From contig NZ_CP115484.1 in the NCBI RefSeq assembly GCF_027627475.1, positions 3,332,001 through 3,396,000 of the forward strand: a DNA stretch of 64,000 bases, read 5' to 3'. Each line of letters starts with the position of its first letter. The first letter of the stretch is position 1. Below the pieces are notes generated by a model that worked only from the letters and a program-made list of their open reading frames with translations, searched no databases and had not been told where the DNA came from. The position numbers and the translations under genes are program-made. Below, in pieces: positions 56,222 to 64,000 of the stretch. This stretch comes from Paenibacillus sp. SYP-B4298. GTDB taxonomy: Bacteria; Bacillota; Bacilli; Paenibacillales; Paenibacillaceae.

Positions 56222-56879
56222 CGTTATAGCCCCCTTCGTGAACGATCTGTATAAGCCTGTCTATGTACCTATTGATATATTGCTCTTCCCAGTTCTCAAC
56301 CTTCATTTCCGGCCCAGCCTGGGAACGCGCCGCAGCACGCAGCACCTCATGGCGCAGCCTGCTGTCCGTGATGCGGCTGGCAGCTACGGCCCGCAGCCGT
56401 CCCAGCCAGCGGACACGAGCCCCCTGCTCCTCGCCGTACCGCTCCAGCAGCTCCGCCTTGATGAGAGCCGCATACGCCGGACTTGCGCCACAGGTCGACA
56501 CGGTCAGCAGCAGATCACCGCGGCGGACGACAGATGGCAGGATGAAGCTGCCCTCCTCTGCCACGTCCGCCACATTGACGGGCACCCCCAACTGATCAGC
56601 ATTACGGGCAATCTCCGCATTCGTCCGGCGATTGCCTGTTGCCGCAAATGCGAGAGTCGCTCCCTGCAGGTCATGCGTATGATATTCCCGGAGCTGTACG
56701 ATGACCTTGCCTTCGTCAGCCAGCTTCCTCAGCCCGTCCACCACTGTCGGACTAATGACTTCAATCTGCGCGTGCGCCTCTAGCAGCCCGTGCACCTTGC
56801 GCAGCGCTACGGGACCGCCCCCAATTACGACACAGCGGCGCCCTGTTATGTTCAGCATGACTGGATAGAACGGCCCCAC
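56148..56879 (-). CDS. Precorrin-2 dehydrogenase/sirohydrochlorin ferrochelatase-like
   Basis: A 243-residue protein. The N-terminal Rossmann segment CVVIGGGPVALRKVHGLLEAHAQIEVISP and the central STCGASPAYAALIKAELLERYGEEQ match the Met8p/CysG-N/SirC family, which oxidises precorrin-2 to sirohydrochlorin and in some members inserts iron. With cobA it gives a siroheme branch. The start is a GTG at 56879 giving a PVMLNITGR N-terminus; an ATG at 56858 is the alternative. The C-terminal ~25 residues come from the region overlapping hemC. Confidence 0.9.
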   Translation of the reverse strand: MGPFYPVMLNITGRRCVVIGGGPVALRKVHGLLEAHAQIEVISPTVVDGLRKLADEGKVIVQLREYHTHDLQGATLAFAATGNRRTNAEIARNADQLGVPVNVADVAEEGSFILPSVVRRGDLLLTVSTCGASPAYAALIKAELLERYGEEQGARVRWLGRLRAVAASRITDSRLRHEVLRAAARSQAGPEMKVENWEEQYINRYIDRLIQIVHEGGYNDGQQNDNSRNTTERACSDTDGTGD

Positions 56880-57030
56880 TTGCAGCACCTCTCCATATAA
56901 CAGGCGTAAACGGCTCTGCCTGCCTCTAATTGAACCAGAATGACTGCCTATTCGCAACCAATGCGGCTTGACCGACAGCAATCGCGCTTTCACCGAGCAG
57001 CAATCAGCGATGAGAGCGCTGCGATATTAA

Positions 57031-57855
57031 CTATGACAGCCAATTATGGAACCGGGATAGGGAATTCGCGAATCCGTTGGACAACAGCAGCACGAATGCG
57101 GCGATGTTCCAGATCGCCGTCCTCACCCCGGACTGCCGAAGCACGGTGCGCTGAAACATGTAGTAGAAGTAGACAACTACAGCAAACAAGGAAGAAAACA
57201 CTTTAAAGTCAAGCAGCAACGTAATTTTCCCATCAATAATTATCGCCGTTACGGCGACGGCGAGCGACAGCACCAGCAGCGGCAGCCCCGTTACAACCAG
57301 ACGAAAAACATACCGATCCATGATCTCCAGACTAGGCAGACGCTTCATCGTTTTTGACCAACGCTTCCGCTTCAGTCCCCTGTGGAGGAACAAATACATG
57401 CAGGATAGGATCATGGCGATGGTAAACATCGCATAAGCGCATGAGATCAACACAATATGCAAGTAGAGCAGCGTTCTCGACAGCTCTCCGTTGCCTAATG
57501 GAATGAGCACGCCAGGCTTCGTCAGAAGATTCAGCACCAAGACGACAAAGCCGACAACATTGGCAAAAAATACGACATATTCCAAACGAAAAAATCGGCT
57601 CATAACAAGCGATATCGTGACAAGCAGCCATGAAAAAATAAACAAATATTCAAATAACGCATACACCTCTAGGTGCAGATGAAGCAAAATTCGATAGATT
57701 AAATATCCTGTCTGCAAAATCCATACGAAAATAAGGAGCCCTGTGCCTATCCGTTTTGCTCTCCAACTCGCATCCGCAGCATCGGAGAAATAAAACAGCA
57801 GGCTCAGGGCATACACATAAATCATGATGTCATACAACATATTATTCGTAATCAT
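57031..57855 (-). CDS. hemX: HemX/CcsA-type cytochrome c assembly membrane protein
   Basis: A 274-residue membrane protein with eight hydrophobic segments. LNLLTKPGVLIPLGNGELSRTLLYLHIVLISCAYAMF resembles the CcsA/HemX core. In B. subtilis HemX is a negative effector of HemA levels. AGGAGGCGCCT precedes the ATG, 39 bp past hemA. Confidence 0.92.
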   Translation of the reverse strand: MITNNMLYDIMIYVYALSLLFYFSDAADASWRAKRIGTGLLIFVWILQTGYLIYRILLHLHLEVYALFEYLFIFSWLLVTISLVMSRFFRLEYVVFFANVVGFVVLVLNLLTKPGVLIPLGNGELSRTLLYLHIVLISCAYAMFTIAMILSCMYLFLHRGLKRKRWSKTMKRLPSLEIMDRYVFRLVVTGLPLLVLSLAVAVTAIIIDGKITLLLDFKVFSSLFAVVVYFYYMFQRTVLRQSGVRTAIWNIAAFVLLLSNGFANSLSRFHNWLS

Positions 57856-57894
57856 AGGCGCCTCCTGAATGTTTGCGCCTGCCTTAGCCTCACC

Positions 57895-59304
57895 CTACGT
57901 GACGACAGCAGTCCTGCCGTTCACTGCCGCATGCGCTGGCCGGGCGTTGACTTGTGCAGTATTGTGCGGCTTTAATGCATGCAAGGACGCTACTGCTTCT
58001 TTTTCTGCAAGCCGCTCGGCTGCCTTTGCCTGCTCCAGAGGCTCCTCCAGGGCAAAGAGCTTTACGAACATATCCATCGCTTCATCAGAGCGCTTATCGC
58101 CGGACATTTCCTTAATCCGTTGAATCGGATCAGACAACAATTGATTAACGATGCTCTTCGTCAGCTTGCGAATGACCTTCTGCTCGCGCTCGTCCAGATC
58201 AGGCAGCTTGTTGAACATGCTCTCCATCGTTTCCTGATGGATTGCAGCGGCCTTCTCCTGAAGTGTCCGAATGAGCGGAATGACGCCAAGCGTCTTATAC
58301 CATTGCTTGAAGTCCGCCATTTCCTCTGCGATCATCGCTTCAATCTTCTCCGCCTCGCGGCGGCGCTGCTCCAGATTGCTCTCCACGATCCCTTCCATAT
58401 CATCAATATCGTACAGGAACGTGTTCTGAATGGTGGCAATCGTCGGGTCCAGGTCACGAGGCACAGCAATATCGATTAGGAACAGCGGCCTGGAAGCCCG
58501 CCGCTTCATAACCGGCTCCATCATTTCGCGTGTCAGGACATAACCATCCGAGCCAGTGGAGCTAATGACAATATCCACCTCATGCAGCAAGCCTACCGCC
58601 TCGTCCATTGTCCGTGGCTCACCGTTGAACTTGCCAGCGAGCGCAGCGGCACGCTCATACGTCCGATTGACGACAATAACTCGACTAGCGCCATTCGCAT
58701 ACAAATGCTTCACTGTCAGCTCGCTCATCTTGCCTGCGCCGATAATCATCACGGTCTTGTTCTGGAAGCGTCCGAAGATGCGCTTGCCCAGTTCGACAGC
58801 GGCGTAGCTTACCGAGACCGCAGTCTCGCCGATCATCGTCTCGGTATGAGCGCGCTTGGCCAGCGTAACAGCCTGCTTGAACAGCATATTGAACAAGGTG
58901 CCTGTCGTCTTCTGCTCCTGAGCGAGCAAGAAGGCGTTGCGAACCTGTCCGAGAATTTGCGTCTCGCCGATCACCATCGAGTCCAGTCCCGAAGCGACTC
59001 GCATCAGATGCTCGATCGCCCGATCATCCTCATACATATATAAATGGTTCGTAAACTGCTGCCGCGGCAGCTTAAACCATTGCTCCAGAAAGCTTCGAAT
59101 ATAATGCCCGCACAAATGGTGCCGATCTACAACCGCATACACTTCCGTCCGGTTACAGGTCGCAACGATGACACATTCCATTATGCTCTTCATCTGCTTG
59201 AGTTGCCTCAAGGCCATAGGCAGTTCGCGGTCAGCAAAGGCAAACTGCTCCCTTACCTCAACCGGAGCCGTCCGATGGTTCAGACCAACCACAATAATGT
59301 GCAC
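57895..59304 (-). CDS. hemA: Glutamyl-tRNA reductase
   Basis: A 469-residue enzyme reducing glutamyl-tRNA to glutamate-1-semialdehyde, the first and regulated step of heme synthesis. VGLNHRTAPVEVREQFAF, the catalytic Cys in VATCNRTEVYAV, GLDSMVIGETQILGQV and the NADPH fold IIGAGKMSELTVKHL are seen. A GTG at 59304 after AGGTGATTGCAG gives the normal N-terminus MHIIVVGLN. The C-terminus carries ~35 extra low-complexity residues. Confidence 0.97.
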   Translation of the reverse strand: MHIIVVGLNHRTAPVEVREQFAFADRELPMALRQLKQMKSIMECVIVATCNRTEVYAVVDRHHLCGHYIRSFLEQWFKLPRQQFTNHLYMYEDDRAIEHLMRVASGLDSMVIGETQILGQVRNAFLLAQEQKTTGTLFNMLFKQAVTLAKRAHTETMIGETAVSVSYAAVELGKRIFGRFQNKTVMIIGAGKMSELTVKHLYANGASRVIVVNRTYERAAALAGKFNGEPRTMDEAVGLLHEVDIVISSTGSDGYVLTREMMEPVMKRRASRPLFLIDIAVPRDLDPTIATIQNTFLYDIDDMEGIVESNLEQRRREAEKIEAMIAEEMADFKQWYKTLGVIPLIRTLQEKAAAIHQETMESMFNKLPDLDEREQKVIRKLTKSIVNQLLSDPIQRIKEMSGDKRSDEAMDMFVKLFALEEPLEQAKAAERLAEKEAVASLHALKPHNTAQVNARPAHAAVNGRTAVVT

Positions 59305-59341
59305 CTGCAATCACCTGCCTCGTCTAAGATTTCTAAAGTTC

Positions 59342-59350
59342 ATTATAGCA
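59342..59350 (-). promoter_or_regulatory. Extended -10 promoter of the hem operon
   Basis: The minus strand reads TGCTATAATG (hexamer 59342-59347), a TG-extended -10, about 38 bp before hemA. No good -35 is 17 bp upstream, consistent with an extended -10 type. Confidence 0.6.
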
Positions 59351-59475
59351 TAGTCCTATATGACGTACTTTTCAATTTATGAATAATGTATGAACCATAC
59401 CTTCTCTATTGTGAGCGTCCTGGGCAGCGGTTATACTCCATATCAGGCAAAAAATAACGTGCATGGGCTACATAA

Positions 59476-59505
59476 AGAAAGAGCCATGGAGGTAACCCAT
59501 GGCTT
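59476..59505 (-). terminator. Rho-independent terminator after speD
   Basis: AGCCATGG and CCATGGCT (59482-59489 / 59497-59504) form an 8-bp stem, followed on the minus strand by CTTTCTTT. Confidence 0.75.
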
Positions 59506-59568
59506 GGTAACAGTACAAGAAGCTCCGCGCTCCCTGCATGGACTTGTATATCTCCAATGAGCCGGGAA

Positions 59569-59967
59569 TTATACCAGCTCTGTTTGCTTCATCACAGGCT
59601 CTACAACTTGCAATTCTCCCATTCCGCGAACAAGCTTCTTCGCATGAACAGTCTTAGGCTTCAGCACGGACAACATGTAATCAATCGCAAGCTGCGGATC
59701 AACAGTTTCGCCGCATGTGTAACAATCCATAGCAGCAAAACCTTTCTCAGGATACGTGTGAATGGACAGATGGCTTTCTGAGAGCAACACTAGCACCGTC
59801 GCTCCTTGAGGCTCAAATTGCTTGGCCTGAACTGAGAGTACAGTAGCACCGCAATTCTCTGCGGCTTCTACCATTTGGGCTTGTAAAAATTCCGCGCTGT
59901 TCAACAACTCAAAGTCGACTCCCCAAGTGTCAACAGCAACGTGTCTTCCGAAAGTAGAGTATTCCAT
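59569..59967 (-). CDS. speD: S-adenosylmethionine decarboxylase proenzyme
   Basis: A 132-residue prokaryotic class 1B enzyme. The self-cleavage site is in SESHLSIHTYPE with S65 as the predicted pyruvoyl residue and H70 as proton donor; FAAMDCYTCGE follows with the catalytic Cys. It provides decarboxylated SAM for spermidine synthesis. GAAGGGGGAGCC precedes the ATG. It is monocistronic between hemA and a long intergenic stretch. Confidence 0.96.
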   Translation of the reverse strand: MEYSTFGRHVAVDTWGVDFELLNSAEFLQAQMVEAAENCGATVLSVQAKQFEPQGATVLVLLSESHLSIHTYPEKGFAAMDCYTCGETVDPQLAIDYMLSVLKPKTVHAKKLVRGMGELQVVEPVMKQTELV

Positions 59968-60428
59968 CTTCCGGCTCCCCCTTCCTAGGAATAAAATGTC
60001 AAAAAAATTTCATCCGCTAGGACCTACGTCATTCACTACCCAAGGGAATAATCTCTCGAAACATTCCATGTCCTGAGTGAATCCTGGTTCCTAATATTCT
60101 GTTCAACGAGAATAAAAATAACATCTATCCGGGAGAAATGCAACCCTTTTTTAAAAAAACAATGATTTCCTTCGTCAGGGCGTGTCGCTGCCTGAACAAG
60201 TGACATTTATACAGTCTAAATAGGGATGAAAACAACGAATTAACAAAGATCACATGAGCCCTTCACAATCTATGCCGCCCGCATCATCAGGGTGTCGCGT
60301 TTGGCAGCTCCCTATAGCCCATTTCACTACATAAGTGTAAACGGTTAAGCTTCGTTTCACATGGATATAGGAGCACAACAAAATGGTGCCGATAGCCATA
60401 GCCCCACAGCCGCAACGAAATAATGAGC
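59968..60428. other. 461-bp intergenic region between speD and the kinase gene
   Basis: No credible gene. On the minus strand TTGCAT...TATTTT (17 bp apart, about 60105-60145) is a weak promoter candidate ~150 bp before speD, leaving a long leader. An A/T-rich palindrome (TTTTTTTAAAAAAA-like) lies near 60150. AGGGCGTGTC at 60178 resembles a miniature-element end but has no partner. Confidence 0.45.
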
Positions 60429-61343
60429 CTAATCCGACAGTGCCCGCATGATGTTGGATTTCGCCTCTGCCGCAATCGCTTCATTCCCGTCATCGACCGC
60501 TTGCATTAAGATCAGCATGGGGATGTATACCGCGATCAGCCGTGCCAGCAGCTTCGTTTCCTCGTCCGCTCCTCCATACGTTTCGAAAAACACGCCGCGA
60601 GCGTGAGGTGGTAGAAAGCTATAAGCAACGCTCAAATCGCAAGCCGGATGGCCTACGCTCAGATCGCCCCAATCAATGATGCCGGAAACGATCCCGTTCT
60701 CATTCACAAGCATATTTTTGAAATGAAGATCGCCATGTAGCAGTGCATTCACCGCCTCGACACGATTCTTTTGCAGGCTGCTAATATACGCTTCGATCAC
60801 ACCGGACTCCTCCGGCGACAAGTGTTCAACCACCTTCGATAGAAAGCCCTCCATTTTCACTTTGCGCGATGCTATGTCCGTCAAGTTACGATGATCTTGC
60901 TGAACTCCGCACTTCAGCGCCGTTTGCACCGGAAACTCATGCAATCTCCGCAAAAATTTCGCCAGCGTCTCTGCCGATAAAGCCCGGCGTTCTTCCGTCA
61001 AACCGATCGGGAAATCTCCTGGCATGTAGGCATAGCCAAGAAATGGTGCCGGGTATTCGTCACTTGCTTCGCCATAAAACAACGGTTTCGGATAGGGGAT
61101 GGTCATATATGCCTCCAGCTTCGGCAGCAGCTTCCCTTCCATACGAATCGAGCCAACTGCAAACGTTCTTCTCGGAAACCGGAACACGTACTCGTCACCG
61201 ATGAGAAACACCGTATTGTCCCAGCCCCAGCCCAATCGCTTCACTTGCTTCGATGACAGTTGGGGAAATTGTCTGCCGATCAGCGTCCGCGCCTGCTCTT
61301 CGTTAACCTCCCACTCCGCATCCCATACATTCGTTCCTCCCAT
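60429..61343 (-). CDS. Aminoglycoside-phosphotransferase-family kinase
   Basis: A 304-residue APH-fold small-molecule kinase. The nucleotide-binding start GWDNTVFLIGDEYVFRFPRR, the catalytic loop LLHGDLHFKNMLV and the metal segment GIIDWGDLSVGHPACDLSVAYSFLP are seen. The wider family also phosphorylates macrolides, homoserine, choline and methylthioribose, so resistance is not implied. The ATG follows GAGGAGGCAGAC. Single gene between speD and a conserved unknown gene; likely accessory. Confidence 0.88.
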   Translation of the reverse strand: MGGTNVWDAEWEVNEEQARTLIGRQFPQLSSKQVKRLGWGWDNTVFLIGDEYVFRFPRRTFAVGSIRMEGKLLPKLEAYMTIPYPKPLFYGEASDEYPAPFLGYAYMPGDFPIGLTEERRALSAETLAKFLRRLHEFPVQTALKCGVQQDHRNLTDIASRKVKMEGFLSKVVEHLSPEESGVIEAYISSLQKNRVEAVNALLHGDLHFKNMLVNENGIVSGIIDWGDLSVGHPACDLSVAYSFLPPHARGVFFETYGGADEETKLLARLIAVYIPMLILMQAVDDGNEAIAAEAKSNIMRALSD

Positions 61344-61372
61344 GAATTGTCTGCCTCCTCGTTACTTACGAT

Positions 61373-61388
61373 ATGTAGATATTTACAT
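61373..61388. promoter_or_regulatory. Short palindrome upstream of the kinase gene
   Basis: ATGTAGATATTTACAT is a near-perfect palindrome ~30 bp before the kinase start, in the place where an operator would lie. No regulator gene is adjacent. Confidence 0.35.
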
Positions 61389-61497
61389 TCCCTGGAAGCT
61401 GTGCTTAACTGCCCGTTGGGGAGCTTAACAAAAATAAGCCGAAAGCCGACGTTTGGTATTCGTATCGGTCACAGTAAACAGGGACGTTTTGAGCCAG

Positions 61498-61541
61498 AAA
61501 AAAGACCGTCCCTGCCCGAACAAGCCATATGCTTGTCGGGC
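61498..61541 (-). terminator. Rho-independent terminator after the conserved unknown gene
   Basis: GCCCGACAAGC and GCTTGTTCGGGC form an 11-bp stem with one bulge, followed on the minus strand by AGGGACGGTC and TTTTTT. The T-run is ~10 nt from the stem. Confidence 0.65.
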
Positions 61542-61584
61542 TGTGAACAGTCTCTACAGCTAATTCCTATCGGTTGTATAAGGG

Positions 61585-62175
61585 CTATGCTTCCAACACA
61601 AACAGCTTGCGTGTATGCTCCCGAAGCCGCTCGTCGATCGCTGCAATCTCGTTCGTCTGCTTCGCCTGATTGCGCAAATCAAGCAGCTCGTTAATCGCAT
61701 TGTGGATCAATGCAATCTCCTGCTCAACCGCCTGGCTGACAAAACGCCGCTCGAGCAATCCAACCGTATCCTTCCATTCGAAGACCACCCGTTGCTGGCC
61801 CCCGGAGGACTCCACAATCTTGTGCACGGCTCCTCGCACATAATAATAAATCATCGTATAATTCGAATAAATACGGTTGACAACGGCGTCTCCCTTGAAC
61901 ATGGAAACCGCCTTGCGCATCGCATTCGTCAATTTGGGGTATAACAGACGGCAGGATAGCACACTGACGTAAAGATGACCTTGCCGTTCAAACGTGAGAC
62001 GGACTTCCTCCTTGCCCGCATCATCCTCCAGCACCAGCTCCTGATTGCCGCCGTCAAGCACGCGCACATGCAACCGAATCTGCTGATCTCCGAAGAACCG
62101 GACAAACCTGGACATTTCCTCTTCTGTTAACTGCAGACGGGCGCTTACATACTCTGTGGCTAACCGCTGAGCCAT
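61585..62175 (-). CDS. Conserved protein of unknown function
   Basis: A 196-residue soluble protein not assignable by me to a family with known function. It begins MAQRLATEYVSARLQLTEEEMSRFVRFF, then a beta-rich part (RLHVRVLDGGNQELVLEDDAGKEEVRLTF), a segment SNYTMIYYYVRGAVHKIVES with several Tyr, and a C-terminal helical part (~130-196) rich in charged residues. AGGAGATTTGT precedes the ATG at 62175; the frame above it is not supported. It lies downstream of lon-ysxC. The label 'non-ribosomal peptide synthetase module' sometimes attached to such genes is not supported by any visible motif. Confidence 0.7.
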   Translation of the reverse strand: MAQRLATEYVSARLQLTEEEMSRFVRFFGDQQIRLHVRVLDGGNQELVLEDDAGKEEVRLTFERQGHLYVSVLSCRLLYPKLTNAMRKAVSMFKGDAVVNRIYSNYTMIYYYVRGAVHKIVESSGGQQRVVFEWKDTVGLLERRFVSQAVEQEIALIHNAINELLDLRNQAKQTNEIAAIDERLREHTRKLFVLEA

Positions 62176-62360
62176 ACAAATCTCCTCAATTCTTTGAAGC
62201 TTGCTCCTAAAGATAATTATACGCGATTTGATCATATTATTCCTGCTGCTCAGTCTTTAAATTTTCGCATATTTCCATGAAATCACGAAAAATCAGGGAT
62301 GAGTACGGGAAATTTCCCTGTATCCTCCGTTTTCGCCAGCAAGTTCATCGACTTTCTTGT

Positions 62361-62996
62361 CTATTCATCGTTCTCCCGCTCAGGCTGCTGCGTCTCTCCA
62401 GGCTCCTGGCCTGCTTCCATCCGCTGCCTGATCGCCTCCCATAGCTCATCCCGGCCTAGCCCTAGTTCAGAGGAATAGAGAATGAACGGGTCGCGCGGGT
62501 CCGCGCCAAGCTCCTGCTTGATCATCTTCTGATGCTTGGCCCATTTGCTGCGTGGAATTTTGTCCGCCTTGGTCGTGACGATCGTAACTGGAATCTCAAA
62601 GTGCTTGAGCCAGTCATACATCAGCTTGTCGTCCTTGCTGGGCGGATGGCGCAAATCAATAATAAGCAGTACGGCCTTGAGCGGCTCGCGCTCCTTCAGA
62701 TAGGTCTCGATCATGACCCCCCATGCCTGCCGTTCCGTCTTGGATACTTTGGCATAGCCATAGCCCGGAAAGTCAACAAGGTAGACCATATTGTTCACGC
62801 GGTAATAATTGAGCTGCTGCGTCTTGCCCGGCTGCGAGCTCGTTCTGGCGAGCGCCTTGCGCTGCATCAAGCTGTTGATCAGCGATGACTTTCCGACATT
62901 GGAACGCCCTGCCAGAGCAATCTCTGGCAAGGCGTCCTCAGGATATTGATGCGGCTTGACCGCACTGATGACAAATTCGGCTTGTGTTATTTTCAT
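62361..62996 (-). CDS. ysxC: Ribosome-biogenesis GTPase YsxC/EngB
   Basis: A 211-residue GTPase for 50S assembly. G1 [16 protein letters not shown]3 DFPGYGYA and G4 TTKADK are seen. A C-terminal acidic tail ends in ERENDE. The ATG overlaps the lon stop as ATGA, so it is translationally coupled to lon, as in B. subtilis. Confidence 0.97.
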   Translation of the reverse strand: MKITQAEFVISAVKPHQYPEDALPEIALAGRSNVGKSSLINSLMQRKALARTSSQPGKTQQLNYYRVNNMVYLVDFPGYGYAKVSKTERQAWGVMIETYLKEREPLKAVLLIIDLRHPPSKDDKLMYDWLKHFEIPVTIVTTKADKIPRSKWAKHQKMIKQELGADPRDPFILYSSELGLGRDELWEAIRQRMEAGQEPGETQQPERENDE

Positions 62997-64000
62997 TCGA
63001 TTCTCCCTGTAACTGGTGCTGCCGTCTGATCCGCGCTTCCGAGCAACGCCAGCCCGAGCACCTCATCCATGCTGGACACCGGATAGAACTCCAGCTCCTC
63101 GCGCACGCTGTCGGGGATGTCTCGCAGATCGCGCTCATTGTCCTTAGGCAGCACGATTCTGCGAATACCGGCACGGTGGGCAGCCAGTGATTTTTCCTTT
63201 AATCCGCCGATCGGCAGCACACGGCCGCGCAGCGTAATCTCTCCTGTCATTGCCACTTCTTTATCGACATATCTCCCGGTCAGCGCCGAGATGAGCGCCG
63301 TCGCCATCGTAATGCCCGCCGACGGCCCATCCTTCGGAATAGCTCCTTCCGGGATGTGAATGTGAATATCGTTCTTCTCATGGAACTGCGGATCGATTCC
63401 CAGTTCCAGCGCTCTGGAGCGCGTATAGCTGAAGGCTGCCTGAGCCGACTCCTTCATGACATCTCCCAGCTTGCCAGTCAAGGTCAGCTTGCCGCTCCCT
63501 GGCATAATCGTGACCTCAATGACCAGTGTATCGCCGCCCACCTCTGTCCAAGCAAGACCCGTCACAGCACCGATCTGGTTCTCGGATTCCGCCATGCCGT
63601 AACGGAATTTGGCTGGCCCGAGCCATGCCTTGAGCTGCGCGGAATCGACATCGATCGGCGCCTTCTGCGGATCAGTGACCAGCTCCTTCGCCGCCTTGCG
63701 GCATAGCGCCGCCACCTGCTGCTCCAGATTGCGAACCCCTGCTTCTCGCGTATACTCCCGAATCATCTGCAGCACTGTCGGCTCTTCTACACTCAACTGC
63801 TCCTCGGCCAGACCGTGATCCTTCTTCTGCTTCGGCAGCAAATACCGCTTGGCGATCTGAGTTTTCTCAAGCTCCGTATAGCCGGGAATGTAGAGCACCT
63901 CCATCCGGTCAAGCAGCGGCCGCGGGATGTTGTGGACGACGTTAGCTGTCGTAATGAACATAACATGGGATAAGTCAAAAGGAACCTCGATAAAATGATC
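62993..64000 (-). CDS. lon: ATP-dependent protease Lon (C-terminal part, cut by window edge)
   Basis: The 3' part of lon: the frame is open to position 64000 and the start lies outside. It covers the end of the AAA+ module (from [36 protein letters not shown]) and the whole proteolytic domain. The catalytic Ser is in [14 protein letters not shown] and the Lys in [20 protein letters not shown]. Lon degrades damaged and regulatory proteins in the cytoplasm. Confidence 0.96.
   Translation of the reverse strand, partial: DHFIEVPFDLSHVMFITTANVVHNIPRPLLDRMEVLYIPGYTELEKTQIAKRYLLPKQKKDHGLAEEQLSVEEPTVLQMIREYTREAGVRNLEQQVAALCRKAAKELVTDPQKAPIDVDSAQLKAWLGPAKFRYGMAESENQIGAVTGLAWTEVGGDTLVIEVTIMPGSGKLTLTGKLGDVMKESAQAAFSYTRSRALELGIDPQFHEKNDIHIHIPEGAIPKDGPSAGITMATALISALTGRYVDKEVAMTGEITLRGRVLPIGGLKEKSLAAHRAGIRRIVLPKDNERDLRDIPDSVREELEFYPVSSMDEVLGLALLGSADQTAAPVTGRIE

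Noticed and set aside
60178-60190. Further miniature-element end (AGGGCGTGTC)
   Set aside because: Only 10 bases match, the next bases diverge (GCTG instead of TGA), and no inverted partner or TA flank is found.
60429-61343. Aminoglycoside resistance gene
   Set aside because: The APH fold is shared by many metabolic kinases and there is no resistance or mobile context.
62307-62318. Palindrome GGGAAATTTCCC downstream of ysxC as a terminator
   Set aside because: Too short and without loop or T-run; left unassigned.

Overview
The window is chromosomal DNA from an endospore-forming Bacillota. It is most likely a Paenibacillus or a close relative (Paenibacillaceae). The reasons are the many sporulation genes (bofC, safA, spo0B, spoIVFA/FB, spoIIB, spoVID and a SpoIID-domain protein), gene orders shared with Bacillus subtilis (queA-tgt-yajC after ruvAB; rplU-prp-rpmA-spo0B-obg; mreBCD-minCD; maf-spoIIB-folC-valS; hemAXC(D)BL-ysxC-lon), the presence of ruvC and an RNase G-type enzyme (both absent from B. 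subtilis), and moderate-to-high GC. This placement is inference; no database search was run.

Layout. All but two genes lie on the minus strand. 1-2.7 kb: a PAP2-type membrane protein (+), an alpha/beta hydrolase and a membrane-anchored SurA-N-like protein. 2.9-9.7 kb: an operon read as ruvC-ruvA-ruvB-SpoIID-like-queA-tgt-yajC. 10-16.9 kb: an accessory carbohydrate locus (solute-binding lipoprotein, two ABC permeases, a LacI regulator, a class-C serine hydrolase and an esterase), driven from a striking 45-bp palindromic operator/promoter. 16.9-21 kb: bofC, an Eis-like acetyltransferase, and a visibly AT-richer pair (acyl-CoA-dehydrogenase-like flavoprotein with a divergent TetR regulator) next to a miniature inverted-repeat element. 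21-28.4 kb: safA, pheA, thrB, hom, an ACT-domain regulator, obg. 28.4-34 kb: spo0B, rpmA, prp, rplU with its leader, rng, spoIVFB, spoIVFA. 34-42.4 kb: rodA-like, minD, minC, mreD, mreC, mreB, radC, maf, a small DUF4321 protein, spoIIB. 42.6-48.5 kb: murC, folC and valS with a T-box leader. 48.7-59.4 kb: spoVID, an RluA-type pseudouridine synthase, hemL, hemB, a cobA-hemD fusion, hemC, a siroheme dehydrogenase, hemX, hemA. 59.5-64 kb: speD, an aminoglycoside-phosphotransferase-like kinase, a conserved protein of unknown function, ysxC, and the 3' part of lon, which runs off the window.

How it fits together. Most of the window is conserved core: Holliday-junction processing, queuosine tRNA modification, threonine/phenylalanine synthesis, ribosome assembly, cell shape and division-site selection, wall precursors, valyl-tRNA synthesis, and tetrapyrrole synthesis branching to heme and siroheme. 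Sporulation genes are threaded through the core operons. Regulatory RNAs are the valS T-box and a likely L21 leader. The accessory parts are the ~7 kb sugar locus placed between bofC and ruvCAB, the flavoprotein/TetR pair, and two copies of a TA-flanked miniature element with a third decayed relative. I found no tRNA, rRNA, CRISPR array, prophage or full-length transposase gene. The best candidates for something not previously described are the symmetric dual-operator promoter, the miniature element, the long intergenic hairpin upstream of ruvC, and the 33-bp repeat block in safA.
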